Positions 17,519-26,231 of a DNA stretch of 64,000 nucleotides are shown here, piece after piece; position 1 is the first letter of the stretch; each line of letters opens with the position of its first letter. The DNA is from Candidatus Methylophosphatis haderslevensis (GTDB taxonomy: Bacteria; Pseudomonadota; Gammaproteobacteria; Burkholderiales; Rhodocyclaceae): assembly GCA_016711925.1 (NCBI GenBank), contig JADJSA010000001.1, forward strand, positions 1,069,177 to 1,133,176. Reading direction: 5' to 3'. The notes under the pieces were generated by a model. The model worked only from the letters and a program-made list of their open reading frames with translations. It did not search any database and was not told where the DNA came from. The position numbers and the translations under genes are program-made.

Positions 17519-18433
17519 CTACGAAGCTCGTGCACCATCCCGGCGAGAGAAGACTACGGTCTGCTTGACGGGTTCGAAGCCGACGCCGAGGTATAGACCG
17601 CTGGCTGCCGCGTTGTCCGGTTTGAAGCAGAGCTTGATGCGCAGAGCGCCCGCCTTGGCGAGAAGGTCGATGCCGGCAGTGAGCACGTGGCGGGCGAGCC
17701 CGCGTCGCTGGTGATCGTCTTCGGTGCGCATGGGTTCGACGAGGCCCGTGGCGGTTTCCGGATCGAACCAGAACAACCCGTAGGCTGCGACGCTGTCGCC
17801 GCTGTCGAGTGCGCAAAGGTCGAGCTCGGGGCGGTACAGCGAGGTTTGACGAAGGCGCGTCTCGACGTCGGGGCCGGCACGAGTCATGTGATGCGGACGC
17901 TGCATCGTGTCGAGGCGACTGCACAACCGATAGTTCTCGTGCAGCGGGCTGATCTGTGGTCGAGCATCCGCAGCCAGCCACGCCTCGACCACGGAAAGGC
18001 TGACCGAAGAACCTGCCGTCCCGTCGTCCTCCACCGCGAAGCCATGACCGATCAACACCTCACGCATGACATCATCGGCACGGTCGACTTCGAGGTCGTT
18101 GGCGCCAAATCCGCACTCATCGGCGTAAGCAAGACCGCGCTCCATCACATGTGCAACCCAGTCGGCAGTGGCGTCGGGCATGACGATCGGTGCGAGAGCC
18201 ACCCCATCGCCCCAGTCGGTTGCGATCACCGCGGCTTCCGGCCGACCGAGGCAATCGAACCAGAAGAGCTGTGGGAGACGGTCGGTCGAGCGCGAGGTGC
18301 GCCACCACCACTGCAGATCGGCGGCTTCATACAGCCCTATGGTGGGGTGAGCGTGGCGGACCCGCTGCAGCAGCGCCGTCGCTGCATTCAGGTAGTCAAG
18401 ACCACTCCGATACTGTTCTCGAACTACTCGCAT
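17519..18433 (-). CDS. GNAT-family N-acetyltransferase
   Basis: The 304-residue protein appears to have two GNAT-like halves. The C-terminal half (about residues 200-300) holds the acetyl-CoA loop EDDHQRRGLARHVLTAGID and the C-terminal beta bulge AASGLYLGVGFEPVKQ. The N-terminal half is degenerate. Substrate is unknown. The composition is less GC-rich than the nir region, and the gene lies in the accessory stretch between tgt and yajC, so it may be acquired. It starts at the ATG at 18433. Confidence 0.8.
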   Translation of the reverse strand: MRVVREQYRSGLDYLNAATALLQRVRHAHPTIGLYEAADLQWWWRTSRSTDRLPQLFWFDCLGRPEAAVIATDWGDGVALAPIVMPDATADWVAHVMERGLAYADECGFGANDLEVDRADDVMREVLIGHGFAVEDDGTAGSSVSLSVVEAWLAADARPQISPLHENYRLCSRLDTMQRPHHMTRAGPDVETRLRQTSLYRPELDLCALDSGDSVAAYGLFWFDPETATGLVEPMRTEDDHQRRGLARHVLTAGIDLLAKAGALRIKLCFKPDNAAASGLYLGVGFEPVKQTVVFSRRDGARAS

Positions 18434-18484
18434 GACTCGAGGCGATCGGATCAGGACACGCTGTCCGCCCGATCGGAGGCTGCC

Positions 18485-19108
18485 TCACGCTTGGCCGGCA
18501 TTTGCATAATATTGCGCGATGGCAGGAAGCTTGGCGACACGGTTCATGTACTCGTCGAGCTTCGGCGCCACGGTTCCGATCAGATCGCCTGGAATGTGGT
18601 CCAGCTTTCCGGAACCGAGCCAACGCAATATGACGAAAGCTTTGAGGTCGGCGACGGTCAGGCGGTTGTCTGAAAGAAACTGCCCGCCGTGGCTTTCGAG
18701 CTGGTTCTGCAGCCACCGAAGGTAGCGGGGCAATGCGTCTGTCGCCAGCGCCTCGCGGGCGTTCTTCAGTTCGTCTGCCTTCATGCCGAATGTCGCCCCG
18801 ATCCTGACGTTGATGTCTTCCAGCGCCCCCATCACTTCGTCACACAGCAGGGCCTGGAAATCGTCTTGCGGATACAGCCCGGCCAGCTTCCCGGCGTAGC
18901 GCGTAATCGCATCGCTCTGCGTAATCTGCACGCCATCGACGTGAAGGGTCGGAACCTGATTCAGCGGCGTGGTCTTGCGAACTTCGGGGAAATCGCCCGG
19001 CGCGAAACGATAGTCCTCGAACGGAATTCCGCCGATATGCAGCGCCAGGCGCGCGGGCTCGGCCCGTCCGCCGGGAAAGTCGAAATAGGTCAGCTTGAGC
19101 TTGTTCAT
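18485..19108 (-). CDS. Glutathione S-transferase family protein (sigma-like)
   Basis: The 207-residue product has the N-terminal thioredoxin-like domain (LTYFDFPGGRAEPARLALHI, with Tyr near residue 7, then QVPTLHVDG and QSDAITRYAGKLAGLYP) and a helical C-terminal domain (LTVADLKAFVILRWL). This is the sigma/alpha-like layout of cytosolic GSTs that conjugate glutathione or isomerise substrates. The ATG at 19108 is chosen because the upstream in-frame stretch lacks the fold. It ends 50 bp from the acetyltransferase start and may be co-transcribed with it. Confidence 0.88.
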   Translation of the reverse strand: MNKLKLTYFDFPGGRAEPARLALHIGGIPFEDYRFAPGDFPEVRKTTPLNQVPTLHVDGVQITQSDAITRYAGKLAGLYPQDDFQALLCDEVMGALEDINVRIGATFGMKADELKNAREALATDALPRYLRWLQNQLESHGGQFLSDNRLTVADLKAFVILRWLGSGKLDHIPGDLIGTVAPKLDEYMNRVAKLPAIAQYYANAGQA

Positions 19109-19341
19109 GTGGCGCCTTTCTGAGAGTTCGAGCCGGGGTTGTTCGTCCGGAAGTCTCGCGGTCAACCGTGCTCGCTCCGGTTCGGGGCGGGTACGACGCA
19201 AGATACCGATATGCTACCCCGGCTGGCGTGCATTCTCGCATTGCAATCGCAGGCGGCAGGATTCGCTTTCCCTCATGCCGCACAGAGGGCGATCATCTGC
19301 CGTTGCAGTGTATTGCGGATTTCGCCCGCGCGTCTGCCGGG

Positions 19342-21681
19342 TTACGCCGGGTCGCCGGACCGGCAGGCGGCGGCGGTGCGGGCGACGACGCGGCGCACGT
19401 CGCCGGGCAGAAACGGTTTCTCGATCACCGGGCGGCCGCACTCGGCGGCGAAATTGCGCAGGGTCGGCGACAGCGTGTCGCCGGTGACGAACACCACGCG
19501 GCGCGTCCGCTCGGGCCAGCGCCGTTCGATCTCGCGAAACAGCGCGCGGCCGTCGAACTCGGGCATCCGCATGTCGGCCAGGATCACGTCGAAGTGCGCG
19601 CCGTCCATGCGCTGCAGCGCCTCGCGCGCCGACGCGGCGGTGACGACCTGGTAGCCGGCATCGTCGAGAATGGTGGACAACATCTGGCGTATTTCGGGCT
19701 CGTCGTCGACCACCAGAACCGCGCTGTGCGCCGGCCCGCGCAGCATGGTGCGCGTGCGGTCGGCATCGGCCGCGTCGCTGGTTTCGCACGGCAGGTCGAT
19801 GGTGAACCGCGTGCCGCCCTCGGGCGGACAATCGACCGTCAGGCGGCCGCCGTGCTGCTCGACGATGGCGTGGCTCACTGACAGACCGACGCCGGTGCCC
19901 ATGCCGGTCGGCTTGGTGGTGAAGTAGGGTTCGAAAATCCGCGTGCGCAGCGCTTCAGGGATGCCCGGGCCGTTGTCGGCAACGCTGATCGTCACGACGT
20001 CGGCATTGCCGTCGAAGCGGCTGGCGAGCACGATGCGCCGCGGCGGCGCCTGCTCCTGCAGCGCCTGCTGGGCGTTGATGATCAGGTTCATGAAGACCTG
20101 GTGCAACTGGTCGGCATCGGCCAGGATGCGCGGGATGTCGGCGGCGAGATCGCGCACCACCTCGACGCCGCCGCTGCGCAGCGCATAGTCGGTAATCTCC
20201 AGCGCGGCGCCCACCACGTCGTTGATGCACACCGGCGCGCGCTGCGGCGCCTGCTGGCGCGCCATGGCGAGGAAGGTGCGCACGATGCGCGCGCAGCGCT
20301 CCGCCGCGGCGCGGATCTTGACCGCCGCCGCATGGGTGGCGCGGTCGCCGCGCTCTTCGAGCATCACCGCGCGCGCCACCACCACCGACAGCGGGTTGTT
20401 CAGTTCATGCGCGACACCGGCCAGCAGCGAACCGAGGGCGGCGAGCTTTTCGCGCTGATAGAGCGTCTCGCGCTGGCGCGACAGTTCCTCGGCGGCACGT
20501 TTCTTCTCGGTAATGTCGCGGGTCAGCGCGAGGATGCGCGGTTGCCCGCCGATGGTCACCCGTTTCAGGAAAACCTCGTCCCAGCGTGCCATGCCGTCGC
20601 GGCTGTTGCGATGCCATTCGAAATGCAGGTGCTCGCCGGCGTTGGCGCGCGCGAGCAGCTTCATCATGTCCTGCCGGGTATACGTGCGGCTGCCGGCGCT
20701 CAACGCGGCGATATCGATGTTGCGCATTTCCGCCAGCGCGTAGCCATAGGCGCTGCGGGCCTTGAGGTTGGCATCGACCACCGCGCCGCTGTCGATGGCG
20801 AAAACGAAGATCGCGTCCTCCGAGGCATCGAAGATCGCCCGGTAGCTGGCCTCCGAGGCGCGCAGCTTGTCTTCGGTGCGCATGCGCTCGGCGATGTCCT
20901 CGCGCAGCCGCCGCTGGGTGTCGCCGACCTCGCCGGCCATGGCGTCGAAGGCGCGACCCAGGCGGCCGAGTTCATCGTCGCCGCCGATGCCGCTGCGCGC
21001 ATCCAGGTCGCCCGCGGCGAGCCGCTCGGCCGCCTGCACCAGGCGTTCTGTGCGGCGCGTCAGCAGGAAGTGGAAGGCCACCCACAACATCAGTGCCATG
21101 CCGGTCACCCAGGCCGCCGCATAGATCGATTGGTCGACGATTTCGCGCGCCTCCTTGGCCTTGGTGCGGCGCAAATCGTATTCGAGGAACAGGCTGCCGA
21201 CCCGCGACGAGCGCAACTCCTGGGCGCCGCTGCCGATCTGGATGCCGCCATAGGCGAGCAGCGAATTGCGGTCCGCCGAGATGGCAATGTGCGCCCGCCG
21301 CTCCGCCGCCGCCCGCGCGGCTTCGGCGGCGTCGAACCCGGGCAGCACCTCGGCCACCGGACGCCCGAGCCAGGCGCGTTGCGTGGCGGCGATCACGCGG
21401 CCCGTCTCGTCGGTCAGCACACCCACGGTGTAATCGTGATTGAACGACAGGATCGCCACTTCGCGGCGCGCACCCTCGATGTCCGACTTGAGCAGCAGGT
21501 ATTCGAGACTGCTTTGCAGGCGCGACAAATCCTGCAACAGGTGCTGGCGATTGTCCTGCTCGACCGCGCGCTCGGCCTGCGGAACGCGATAGGCGAGGTT
21601 GAGCACGCTGAGCGCCGCGGCAAACCCGATCAGACCCAGGAGAACGATGACTTTGAGCGAGCGCGGGGCGAGCCGGATCAA
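19342..21681 (-). CDS. Hybrid sensor histidine kinase (HAMP-PAS-HisKA-HATPase-REC)
   Basis: The 779-residue inner-membrane kinase has TM1 (residues 9-29), a periplasmic domain of about 155 residues, TM2 (187-207), HAMP (208-260) and PAS (about 275-392). HisKA follows with the phospho-accepting H425 in VAHELNNP, then HATPase (about 525-630; DNGPGIPEAL and GTGVGLSVS) and a receiver with D703 in LADMRMP. The best start is a TTG at 21681, overlapping the TGA of the substrate-binding gene (TTGA). It is the third gene of a tight operon with a response regulator and a periplasmic binding protein, which likely supplies the signal. The C-terminal receiver suggests a phosphorelay or self-control. Confidence 0.9.
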   Translation of the reverse strand: MIRLAPRSLKVIVLLGLIGFAAALSVLNLAYRVPQAERAVEQDNRQHLLQDLSRLQSSLEYLLLKSDIEGARREVAILSFNHDYTVGVLTDETGRVIAATQRAWLGRPVAEVLPGFDAAEAARAAAERRAHIAISADRNSLLAYGGIQIGSGAQELRSSRVGSLFLEYDLRRTKAKEAREIVDQSIYAAAWVTGMALMLWVAFHFLLTRRTERLVQAAERLAAGDLDARSGIGGDDELGRLGRAFDAMAGEVGDTQRRLREDIAERMRTEDKLRASEASYRAIFDASEDAIFVFAIDSGAVVDANLKARSAYGYALAEMRNIDIAALSAGSRTYTRQDMMKLLARANAGEHLHFEWHRNSRDGMARWDEVFLKRVTIGGQPRILALTRDITEKKRAAEELSRQRETLYQREKLAALGSLLAGVAHELNNPLSVVVARAVMLEERGDRATHAAAVKIRAAAERCARIVRTFLAMARQQAPQRAPVCINDVVGAALEITDYALRSGGVEVVRDLAADIPRILADADQLHQVFMNLIINAQQALQEQAPPRRIVLASRFDGNADVVTISVADNGPGIPEALRTRIFEPYFTTKPTGMGTGVGLSVSHAIVEQHGGRLTVDCPPEGGTRFTIDLPCETSDAADADRTRTMLRGPAHSAVLVVDDEPEIRQMLSTILDDAGYQVVTAASAREALQRMDGAHFDVILADMRMPEFDGRALFREIERRWPERTRRVVFVTGDTLSPTLRNFAAECGRPVIEKPFLPGDVRRVVARTAAACRSGDPA

Positions 21682-22658
21682 CGCGGCATGCCCTGCAGCG
21701 GAGCGGGCGCGAGCAGCGCGCCAACTTCGACCGGCCGCGGCAGCAGCTTCGACTGCCGCATCATGGCCATCAGGCGCTGGCCGGTGACGAGCAGTTGCGG
21801 CGCCGGGCCGGCGAGCATCGCGAGGTTTTCGTCGCGGGACGGAAAGCGCAGGCCGCGCAGGGTTTGCAGGAATTGTTCGCCGCTGACCTGCTGGCGCACG
21901 CTCATGCGCCGCGCGGCATCCTGTTCGTCGCGGCCGAGATAGTCGATCGCCTGAAACCAGCCCGCCAGCAGCGCGTTCACGCTGCCCGGATTCTTCTCCA
22001 GTACGCTCTCGCGCACCACCAGCAGATCGACGATCTCGCCGGGGATCTGCGTGCTGTCGAACAGCGTCGTGGCACCGGCGCGCAGCATCTGCGAGCGGAA
22101 CGGATCGAAGGTCACCGCCGCATCCACCCTGCCCTGCTCGAACGCCGCCGCATGCTCGTTGGATTCGAGGTGCACGATCTGCACGTCGCCCGGCTGCATC
22201 CGGTTGAGCGCCAGGGCGCGGCTCAGCACGTAGGCACCGACCGCATGGGTCTCCACCGCCACCCGTCGGCCCTTGAGGTCGGCCATGCTGCGCAGGCCGG
22301 CACGGCCGAGCACGACGTCCGCCCCGTGCGAGACATCGATCACCAGCACGATGCGCGGCTGCAGATCGTCGGCGGCCAGCGCCAGCACCTCGTCCAGACT
22401 GATCACCATGCCGTCGAGCGCCTGGTTGCGATAGGCGCGCAGCACTTCGCTGGCCGAGGGGTACTCCACCAGCCGCACCGTCTGCGCGTTCACGTGCCCG
22501 AGATCGCGCGCCAGATACAGCGGCTCGCTTCCGATCCACACGTTGGTGCCGATACGCAGCGCTTCGGCCGGTTCGCGCCCGCATCCGCCCGAAACCAGCA
22601 GCAACACGCCCAACAGCAGCATGCGCGCGACCGTGCCGGCCCGCGCCGCGCCGGTCAC
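21678..22658 (-). CDS. ABC-type substrate-binding lipoprotein (NMT1/TauA-like), sensor partner
   Basis: The 326-residue product is a periplasmic binding protein of the NMT1/TauA/SsuA class: RIGTNVWIGSEPLYLARDLG opens domain 1 and ADLKGRRVAVETHAVGAYVL and DAAVTFDPF follow. The signal has a lipobox (LVSGGC). The GTG at 22658 overlaps the response-regulator stop (GTGA), and the stop overlaps the kinase start. No permease or ATPase gene is nearby. The gene is enclosed in a two-component operon, so it is more likely a ligand-sensing partner of the kinase than part of a transporter. Ligand unknown. Confidence 0.85.
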   Translation of the reverse strand: MTGAARAGTVARMLLLGVLLLVSGGCGREPAEALRIGTNVWIGSEPLYLARDLGHVNAQTVRLVEYPSASEVLRAYRNQALDGMVISLDEVLALAADDLQPRIVLVIDVSHGADVVLGRAGLRSMADLKGRRVAVETHAVGAYVLSRALALNRMQPGDVQIVHLESNEHAAAFEQGRVDAAVTFDPFRSQMLRAGATTLFDSTQIPGEIVDLLVVRESVLEKNPGSVNALLAGWFQAIDYLGRDEQDAARRMSVRQQVSGEQFLQTLRGLRFPSRDENLAMLAGPAPQLLVTGQRLMAMMRQSKLLPRPVEVGALLAPAPLQGMPR

Positions 22659-23374
22659 GGTTGGTCACCGCCGGCCGGCACGAAGACGTAGCCCTCATTG
22701 CGGACGGTCCGGATGAACTGCGGATGTTCGGGATCGGGCTCGATCTTCTTGCGCAGGCGCATGACGCGCAGATCGACGCTGCGGTCGAACGGGTCGACGT
22801 CGCGCCGCTGGTTCAGGTTGAGGATGCGATCGCGCGACAGCGGCCGGTCGGGATGCGCGGCAAACGCCTTGAGCAGATCGAACTCGAGCGGGGTCATCGG
22901 CACCTCGCTGCCCTGCTCGTCGGTCAGCCGGTGGGCCGACAAGTCGAGCACGCAGCGGCCCATGCGCACGCGTTCGGCACCCAGTTCGGCGCGCGCCGAC
23001 CGCGAGGTGCGCCGCAGCACGCTCTTGACACGCGCCAGCAGTTCGCGCGGATCGAACGGCTTGACCACATAGTCGTCGGCGCCGATCTCCAGCCCGACCA
23101 CCCGATCGACCACGCTGCCGGCGGCCGTCAGCATCATGATCGCCATCGAGCGGTAGCGCTCGCGCAGGTGCCGGGCGAGCGTCAGGCCGTCCTCGCCGGG
23201 CATGCTGACGTCGAGCAGCGCCAGGTCGATCGGGTGTTGTTCGGCCAGCGTGCGGGCTGCCGCGGCATTGGCCGCCACCCAGACGCGGTAGCGATGGGCG
23301 ACGAAGTACTCCTCGAGCACCTCGCGCACATCCGGCTCGTCGTCAACGATGAGGATCGCGGCATTTTCGCTCAT
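22655..23374 (-). CDS. OmpR-family response regulator
   Basis: The 239-residue protein has a receiver domain (DDEPDV acidic pocket, phospho-acceptor D55 in LLDVSMPGEDG, Thr in MMLTAAG and Lys in VVKPFDP). A winged-helix DNA-binding domain follows (about 135-235; MTPLEFDLLKAFAAHP and VMRLRKKIEPDPEHPQFI). The ATG at 23374 follows GGGAGGG; upstream codons add 13 residues with no domain. It is the first gene of the operon with the binding protein and kinase, so transcription probably starts in the 250-bp region shared with the divergent globin gene. Confidence 0.94.
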   Translation of the reverse strand: MSENAAILIVDDEPDVREVLEEYFVAHRYRVWVAANAAAARTLAEQHPIDLALLDVSMPGEDGLTLARHLRERYRSMAIMMLTAAGSVVDRVVGLEIGADDYVVKPFDPRELLARVKSVLRRTSRSARAELGAERVRMGRCVLDLSAHRLTDEQGSEVPMTPLEFDLLKAFAAHPDRPLSRDRILNLNQRRDVDPFDRSVDLRVMRLRKKIEPDPEHPQFIRTVRNEGYVFVPAGGDQP

Positions 23375-23626
23375 GGACCCATGTCCCTCCCGTCGTCGCA
23401 GTTCCCGCACCACCGCAGCAGCGGTGGCGCGTCAAATCATACGGCATCGGCGGGCGGCCGCGCAGCGCTGAAACGAACGAAACAAAACTCCGCCCGCGGC
23501 GAAACCGGCCGCACGCACCTCCTCTTTATAGTGCATCGAAGCGCCCGGCTGATTGCCACTTCGGGCGCAACGACCGCGCGCCTGCGCACGGCCGCGTCAC
23601 CGCCACTACTCGCAACGGAGAAAACA

Positions 23627-24070
23627 ATGTCACCACATCAGGCCTGGATCGTCCAATCCACCTGGCCGAAAATCCTGCCAAACAAGGACGCCGCGGCGCA
23701 GCTTTTCTATGCCCGGCTGTTCGAACTCGATCCGTCGCTCAGGCCGATGTTCCTCGGCGACATCGGCCTGCAGGGGCGCAAGCTCATGCAGGTGCTCGAC
23801 TCGGTGGTCAACGGACTCGCCGATTTTGAAACCATCGGCGCCGCGGTGCGCGATCTCGGCATGCGCCATGTCGGCTACGGCGTGCAGGACCGCCACTACG
23901 ACACGGTCGGCGCAGCGCTGCTGTGGGCGATCGAGCGCGGTGTCGGTGCGGCGTTCACCGCGGAGGTGCGCGACGCCTGGGCGGCGGCCTACGGCATGCT
24001 GGCCTCGATCATGCGCGGGGCAGCGGCGGACATGGCGGCCGGCAGGCTTTCGGCGGAGCAGGTGCAATGA
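23627..24070 (+). CDS. Single-domain bacterial globin
   Basis: The 147-residue product has the globin fold of the flavohemoglobin/Vitreoscilla type: FYARLFELDPSLRPMF (B-C-D region), the distal E helix QGRKLMQVLDSVVNGL, and the proximal His in MRHVGYGVQDRHYDTVG. There is no reductase domain. Such globins bind O2 and NO; a role in NO handling in a denitrifier is plausible but inferred. The ATG at 23627 is preceded by GGAG. The stop overlaps the start of a hydrolase gene (ATGA), so the two are coupled. Confidence 0.88.
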   Translation: MSPHQAWIVQSTWPKILPNKDAAAQLFYARLFELDPSLRPMFLGDIGLQGRKLMQVLDSVVNGLADFETIGAAVRDLGMRHVGYGVQDRHYDTVGAALLWAIERGVGAAFTAEVRDAWAAAYGMLASIMRGAAADMAAGRLSAEQVQ

Positions 24071-25011
24071 GCCCGCAATCGACGACTAGCGACCATGCCG
24101 CCCGCCATCCCGGCATCGACGCCGCGAACGCCGGGCGGGCATTGCGCGGCAGCGCCGGCCGCTTTCGCGAAACGGGCTCGATGCGGTTGCTGCGCGCAAC
24201 CCTCGGCGCGGTGTCGAAACTCTCTCCGGCACTGGCCGCCCATGCGGGCTATCGGCTCCTGGCAACGCCGCCGCGAATCGCCGAACGGTCCTGGCAGCGC
24301 GAGTTGCGCCAGCGTGCCGTCGCCTCGCGCCTGCAGTTCGGTGCCGACACGTTGGCGGTGTACCAGTGGGGCGCCAACGCCGCGCCGACGCTGCTGCTGG
24401 TGCATGGCTGGGGCGCGCGCGCCACCCATCTGGGGCGCATGATCGAACCGCTGGTATCCGCCGGATTCCGCGTGGTTGCCTTCGACGCGCCGGCGCACGG
24501 CCACTCGGACGGCCGCGCCACCGATCTGGTCGAGTTTGCCGGCGCGGTGCACGCCGTAGCGCAGTTTGCCGGCGACCTGCACGGCGTGATCGCGCACTCG
24601 TTCGGCGCCGCGATGGCGCTGCTGGCCGCCCGCGACTGGGGCATGACGACGCGCCGCCAGGTGCTGATCAGCGCGTTCGACCATTGCAAGTGGTTCTGCA
24701 CGGCCTTCGGACAGTGCGCGGGTCTGCCACTGTCGGTGGTCGAGCGCATGCGGCACATTCTGGTCGAACGCAACAACGGCAGGTTCGACTGGGACCAAAG
24801 CTCGGTCGTCGAGATGCTGCGCCTGGGCAACCGGCCGACGCTGCTGATACACGACGAGGAAGACCCGGAGATTCCCTACGCGCACAGTCTTGCATTGCTG
24901 CGTGGCGCGCCGCGCGCCAGGCTGCACGCGACGCGCGGTCTCGGCCACCATCGTTTGCTCGGCGATCCATCGGTGATCCGGGAAGTGCTGCGCTTCGTCC
25001 TCGCCGGGTAG
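24067..25011 (+). CDS. Alpha/beta hydrolase coupled to the globin gene
   Basis: The 314-residue product has a 60-residue N-terminal extension, then an alpha/beta-hydrolase core: LLVHGWGARATHLGR, FDAPAHGHSDG, the nucleophile elbow AHSFGAAMA, an Asp in LLIHDEEDPEIP and the His in RGLGHHRLLGD. All triad elements are present. Substrate unknown. Starts inside the globin stop (ATGA at 24067-24070), which implies a shared function or at least shared expression. Confidence 0.85.
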   Translation: MSPQSTTSDHAARHPGIDAANAGRALRGSAGRFRETGSMRLLRATLGAVSKLSPALAAHAGYRLLATPPRIAERSWQRELRQRAVASRLQFGADTLAVYQWGANAAPTLLLVHGWGARATHLGRMIEPLVSAGFRVVAFDAPAHGHSDGRATDLVEFAGAVHAVAQFAGDLHGVIAHSFGAAMALLAARDWGMTTRRQVLISAFDHCKWFCTAFGQCAGLPLSVVERMRHILVERNNGRFDWDQSSVVEMLRLGNRPTLLIHDEEDPEIPYAHSLALLRGAPRARLHATRGLGHHRLLGDPSVIREVLRFVLAG

Positions 25012-25060
25012 TTGCGGCGACGCGCCGCTGCGCGTCGATCCGCCTCGCCTGGCGACACCG

Positions 25061-25103
25061 GCAAAGACAACGGGGCGACCGGCCAGCAGCCGGTCGCCCC
25101 GTT
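25061..25103. terminator. Strong hairpin between convergent genes
   Basis: Arms AACGGGGCGACCGGC and GCCGGTCGCCCCGTT (15 bp, perfect) flank a 5-base loop (CAGCA). On the minus strand it is followed by TTGTCTTTGCC, so it could end the 83-residue gene at 25148; on the plus strand no T-run follows. It lies 58 bp after the hydrolase stop. Confidence 0.6.
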
Positions 25104-25147
25104 ACCCATGTTGCGCACGTCACCCGTTTTGGATTTCCGCGCCGCCT

Positions 25148-25399
25148 TCAGCGACGAAGCGGGTGAGTCTCGACCAGGGAGCGCGCCCCGCCGACGGCGT
25201 CCGCCAGCCGGCGCAAGCCGGCCGCCAATCGATTCCGCGCATCGGCCACGCCGTCGGCGATGCAGCGGCGCACGAATCCGCGCGGCGGCGCCTCGACCTC
25301 GGCGAGCCCCTCGCGGACATCCCGATATTGCTCGGGTGTCAGCCAGACCCGCAGCATGCGCAAGCGGGCGCGCGCATCGGCATCATCGGCAAGTTTCAT
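25148..25399 (-). CDS. Hypothetical 83-residue protein
   Basis: I recognise no family. The ATG at 25399 has GGAGAA ten bases upstream, a credible ribosome site. The product is Arg/Ala-rich and helical (LRMLRVWLTPEQYRDVREGL, then AGLRRLADAVGGARSL), with no signal peptide or membrane segment. The EQYRDVREGLAEVEAPPRGF stretch has the look of a small DNA-linked or toxin-antitoxin protein, but no partner gene is adjacent. It is transcribed towards a strong hairpin. Confidence 0.5.
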   Translation of the reverse strand: MKLADDADARARLRMLRVWLTPEQYRDVREGLAEVEAPPRGFVRRCIADGVADARNRLAAGLRRLADAVGGARSLVETHPLRR

Positions 25400-25559
25400 T
25401 GCAGTTCTCCGGTTGGTAAACGATGCCTGAAAGTCTAGTGAGTCGATGCGTTGCACCGATTTCAGCGCACACCGATTTCGGTTTCCTTCGTTTCAGCGGG
25501 CGCGTTGCGCGCGCGGCCGGACCCGCTGCCGGTGGCGACAAGCGCTCGGGCGGCGCACC

Positions 25560-25690
25560 TGCCTGTCGCGGCGCGAGGGATGGCGCATTGCCGGCAGGCA
25601 GACCTGGAAGGCGCGTGTTTACTGGCTCTCCGGGCATGCCGGCCGCACAGCGCCAGTCCATGCGGCTGCTGGCGTATCGTCTCCGCAGCC
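25560..25690 (-). repeat. Dispersed intergenic palindromic repeat, copy C
   Basis: On the minus strand the family core is visible (TGGCGCT, CGGCATGCC, GGAGAGCCAGTAAACACGCG, TTCCAGG). It is diverged from copies A and B. The remainder of the gene-free stretch 25400-25788 holds the 5' region of the 83-residue gene and the yajC promoter. Confidence 0.6.
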
Positions 25691-25750
25691 CCTGCGCGGC
25701 ACCCTGGCGCCGCAGCGGAGCACGGCACGCGGCAGGCGGGTGCTAACTGG

Positions 25751-25756
25751 TACAAT
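25751..25756 (+). promoter_or_regulatory. Putative -10 element of the yajC-secD-secF operon
   Basis: TACAAT lies 33 bp before the yajC ATG. No good -35 is visible at standard spacing. Confidence 0.4.
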
Positions 25757-25788
25757 CCGCGGTTGCCAAAAAACCTGCCGGAGAATTC

Positions 25789-26115
25789 ATGTTGATTTCG
25801 AATGCCTGGGCGCAAGCCGCCGCCGCCAACGACCCCACCGGTGGCCTGATGGGCATGCTGCCGATCGTGTTGATGTTCGTGGTGCTCTATTTCCTGATGA
25901 TCCGGCCGCAGATGAAGCGCACCAAGGAGCACAAGACCATGGTCGATGCGCTGGCCAAGGGCGACGAGGTGGTGACCTCCGGCGGCCTGGCGGGCAAGAT
26001 CGTCAAAGTTGGCGACGCCTATGTGCAACTGGAGATCGCGCCCAACGTCGAAGTGCCGGTGCAGAAGAATGCCATCGGCACGTTGCTGCCCAAGGGCACG
26101 CTGAAAACGCTTTAG
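25789..26115 (+). CDS. yajC: YajC, Sec translocase accessory subunit
   Basis: The 108-residue inner-membrane protein has one TM helix (about residues 22-40; LPIVLMFVVLYFLMIRPQMK) with the RPQMKR motif, then a small cytoplasmic domain (GDEVVTSGGLAGKIVKVGD). It is part of the SecDF-YajC complex that assists late protein export. The order yajC-secD-secF is conserved; the usual upstream neighbour tgt is displaced. Confidence 0.97.
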   Translation: MLISNAWAQAAAANDPTGGLMGMLPIVLMFVVLYFLMIRPQMKRTKEHKTMVDALAKGDEVVTSGGLAGKIVKVGDAYVQLEIAPNVEVPVQKNAIGTLLPKGTLKTL

Positions 26116-26231
26116 GGGTGAAGGGTGAGGCGTGAGGCGCGCCGCGCTGGCCGTCTTTCCTCGCACCGGACCCCTGCCCCCTCTCGCCTGACCCCTCACA
26201 TCTACCCCCTTACTCCCGCCCCCACACGCCC
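26116..26231. repeat. GTGAGG-rich palindromic spacer, copy 1
   Basis: The yajC-secD gap has GGGTGAAGGGTGAGGCGTGAGG on one side and CGCCTGACCCCTCAC on the other, able to pair as a long imperfect hairpin. Related spacers lie at 28095-28176 and 40197-40330. Confidence 0.75.

Noticed and set aside
19342..22698. A single 1118-codon reading that would fuse the kinase to upstream sequence
   Set aside because: The upstream part is out of frame with the binding protein and meaningless. The kinase begins at a TTG overlapping the binding-protein stop.
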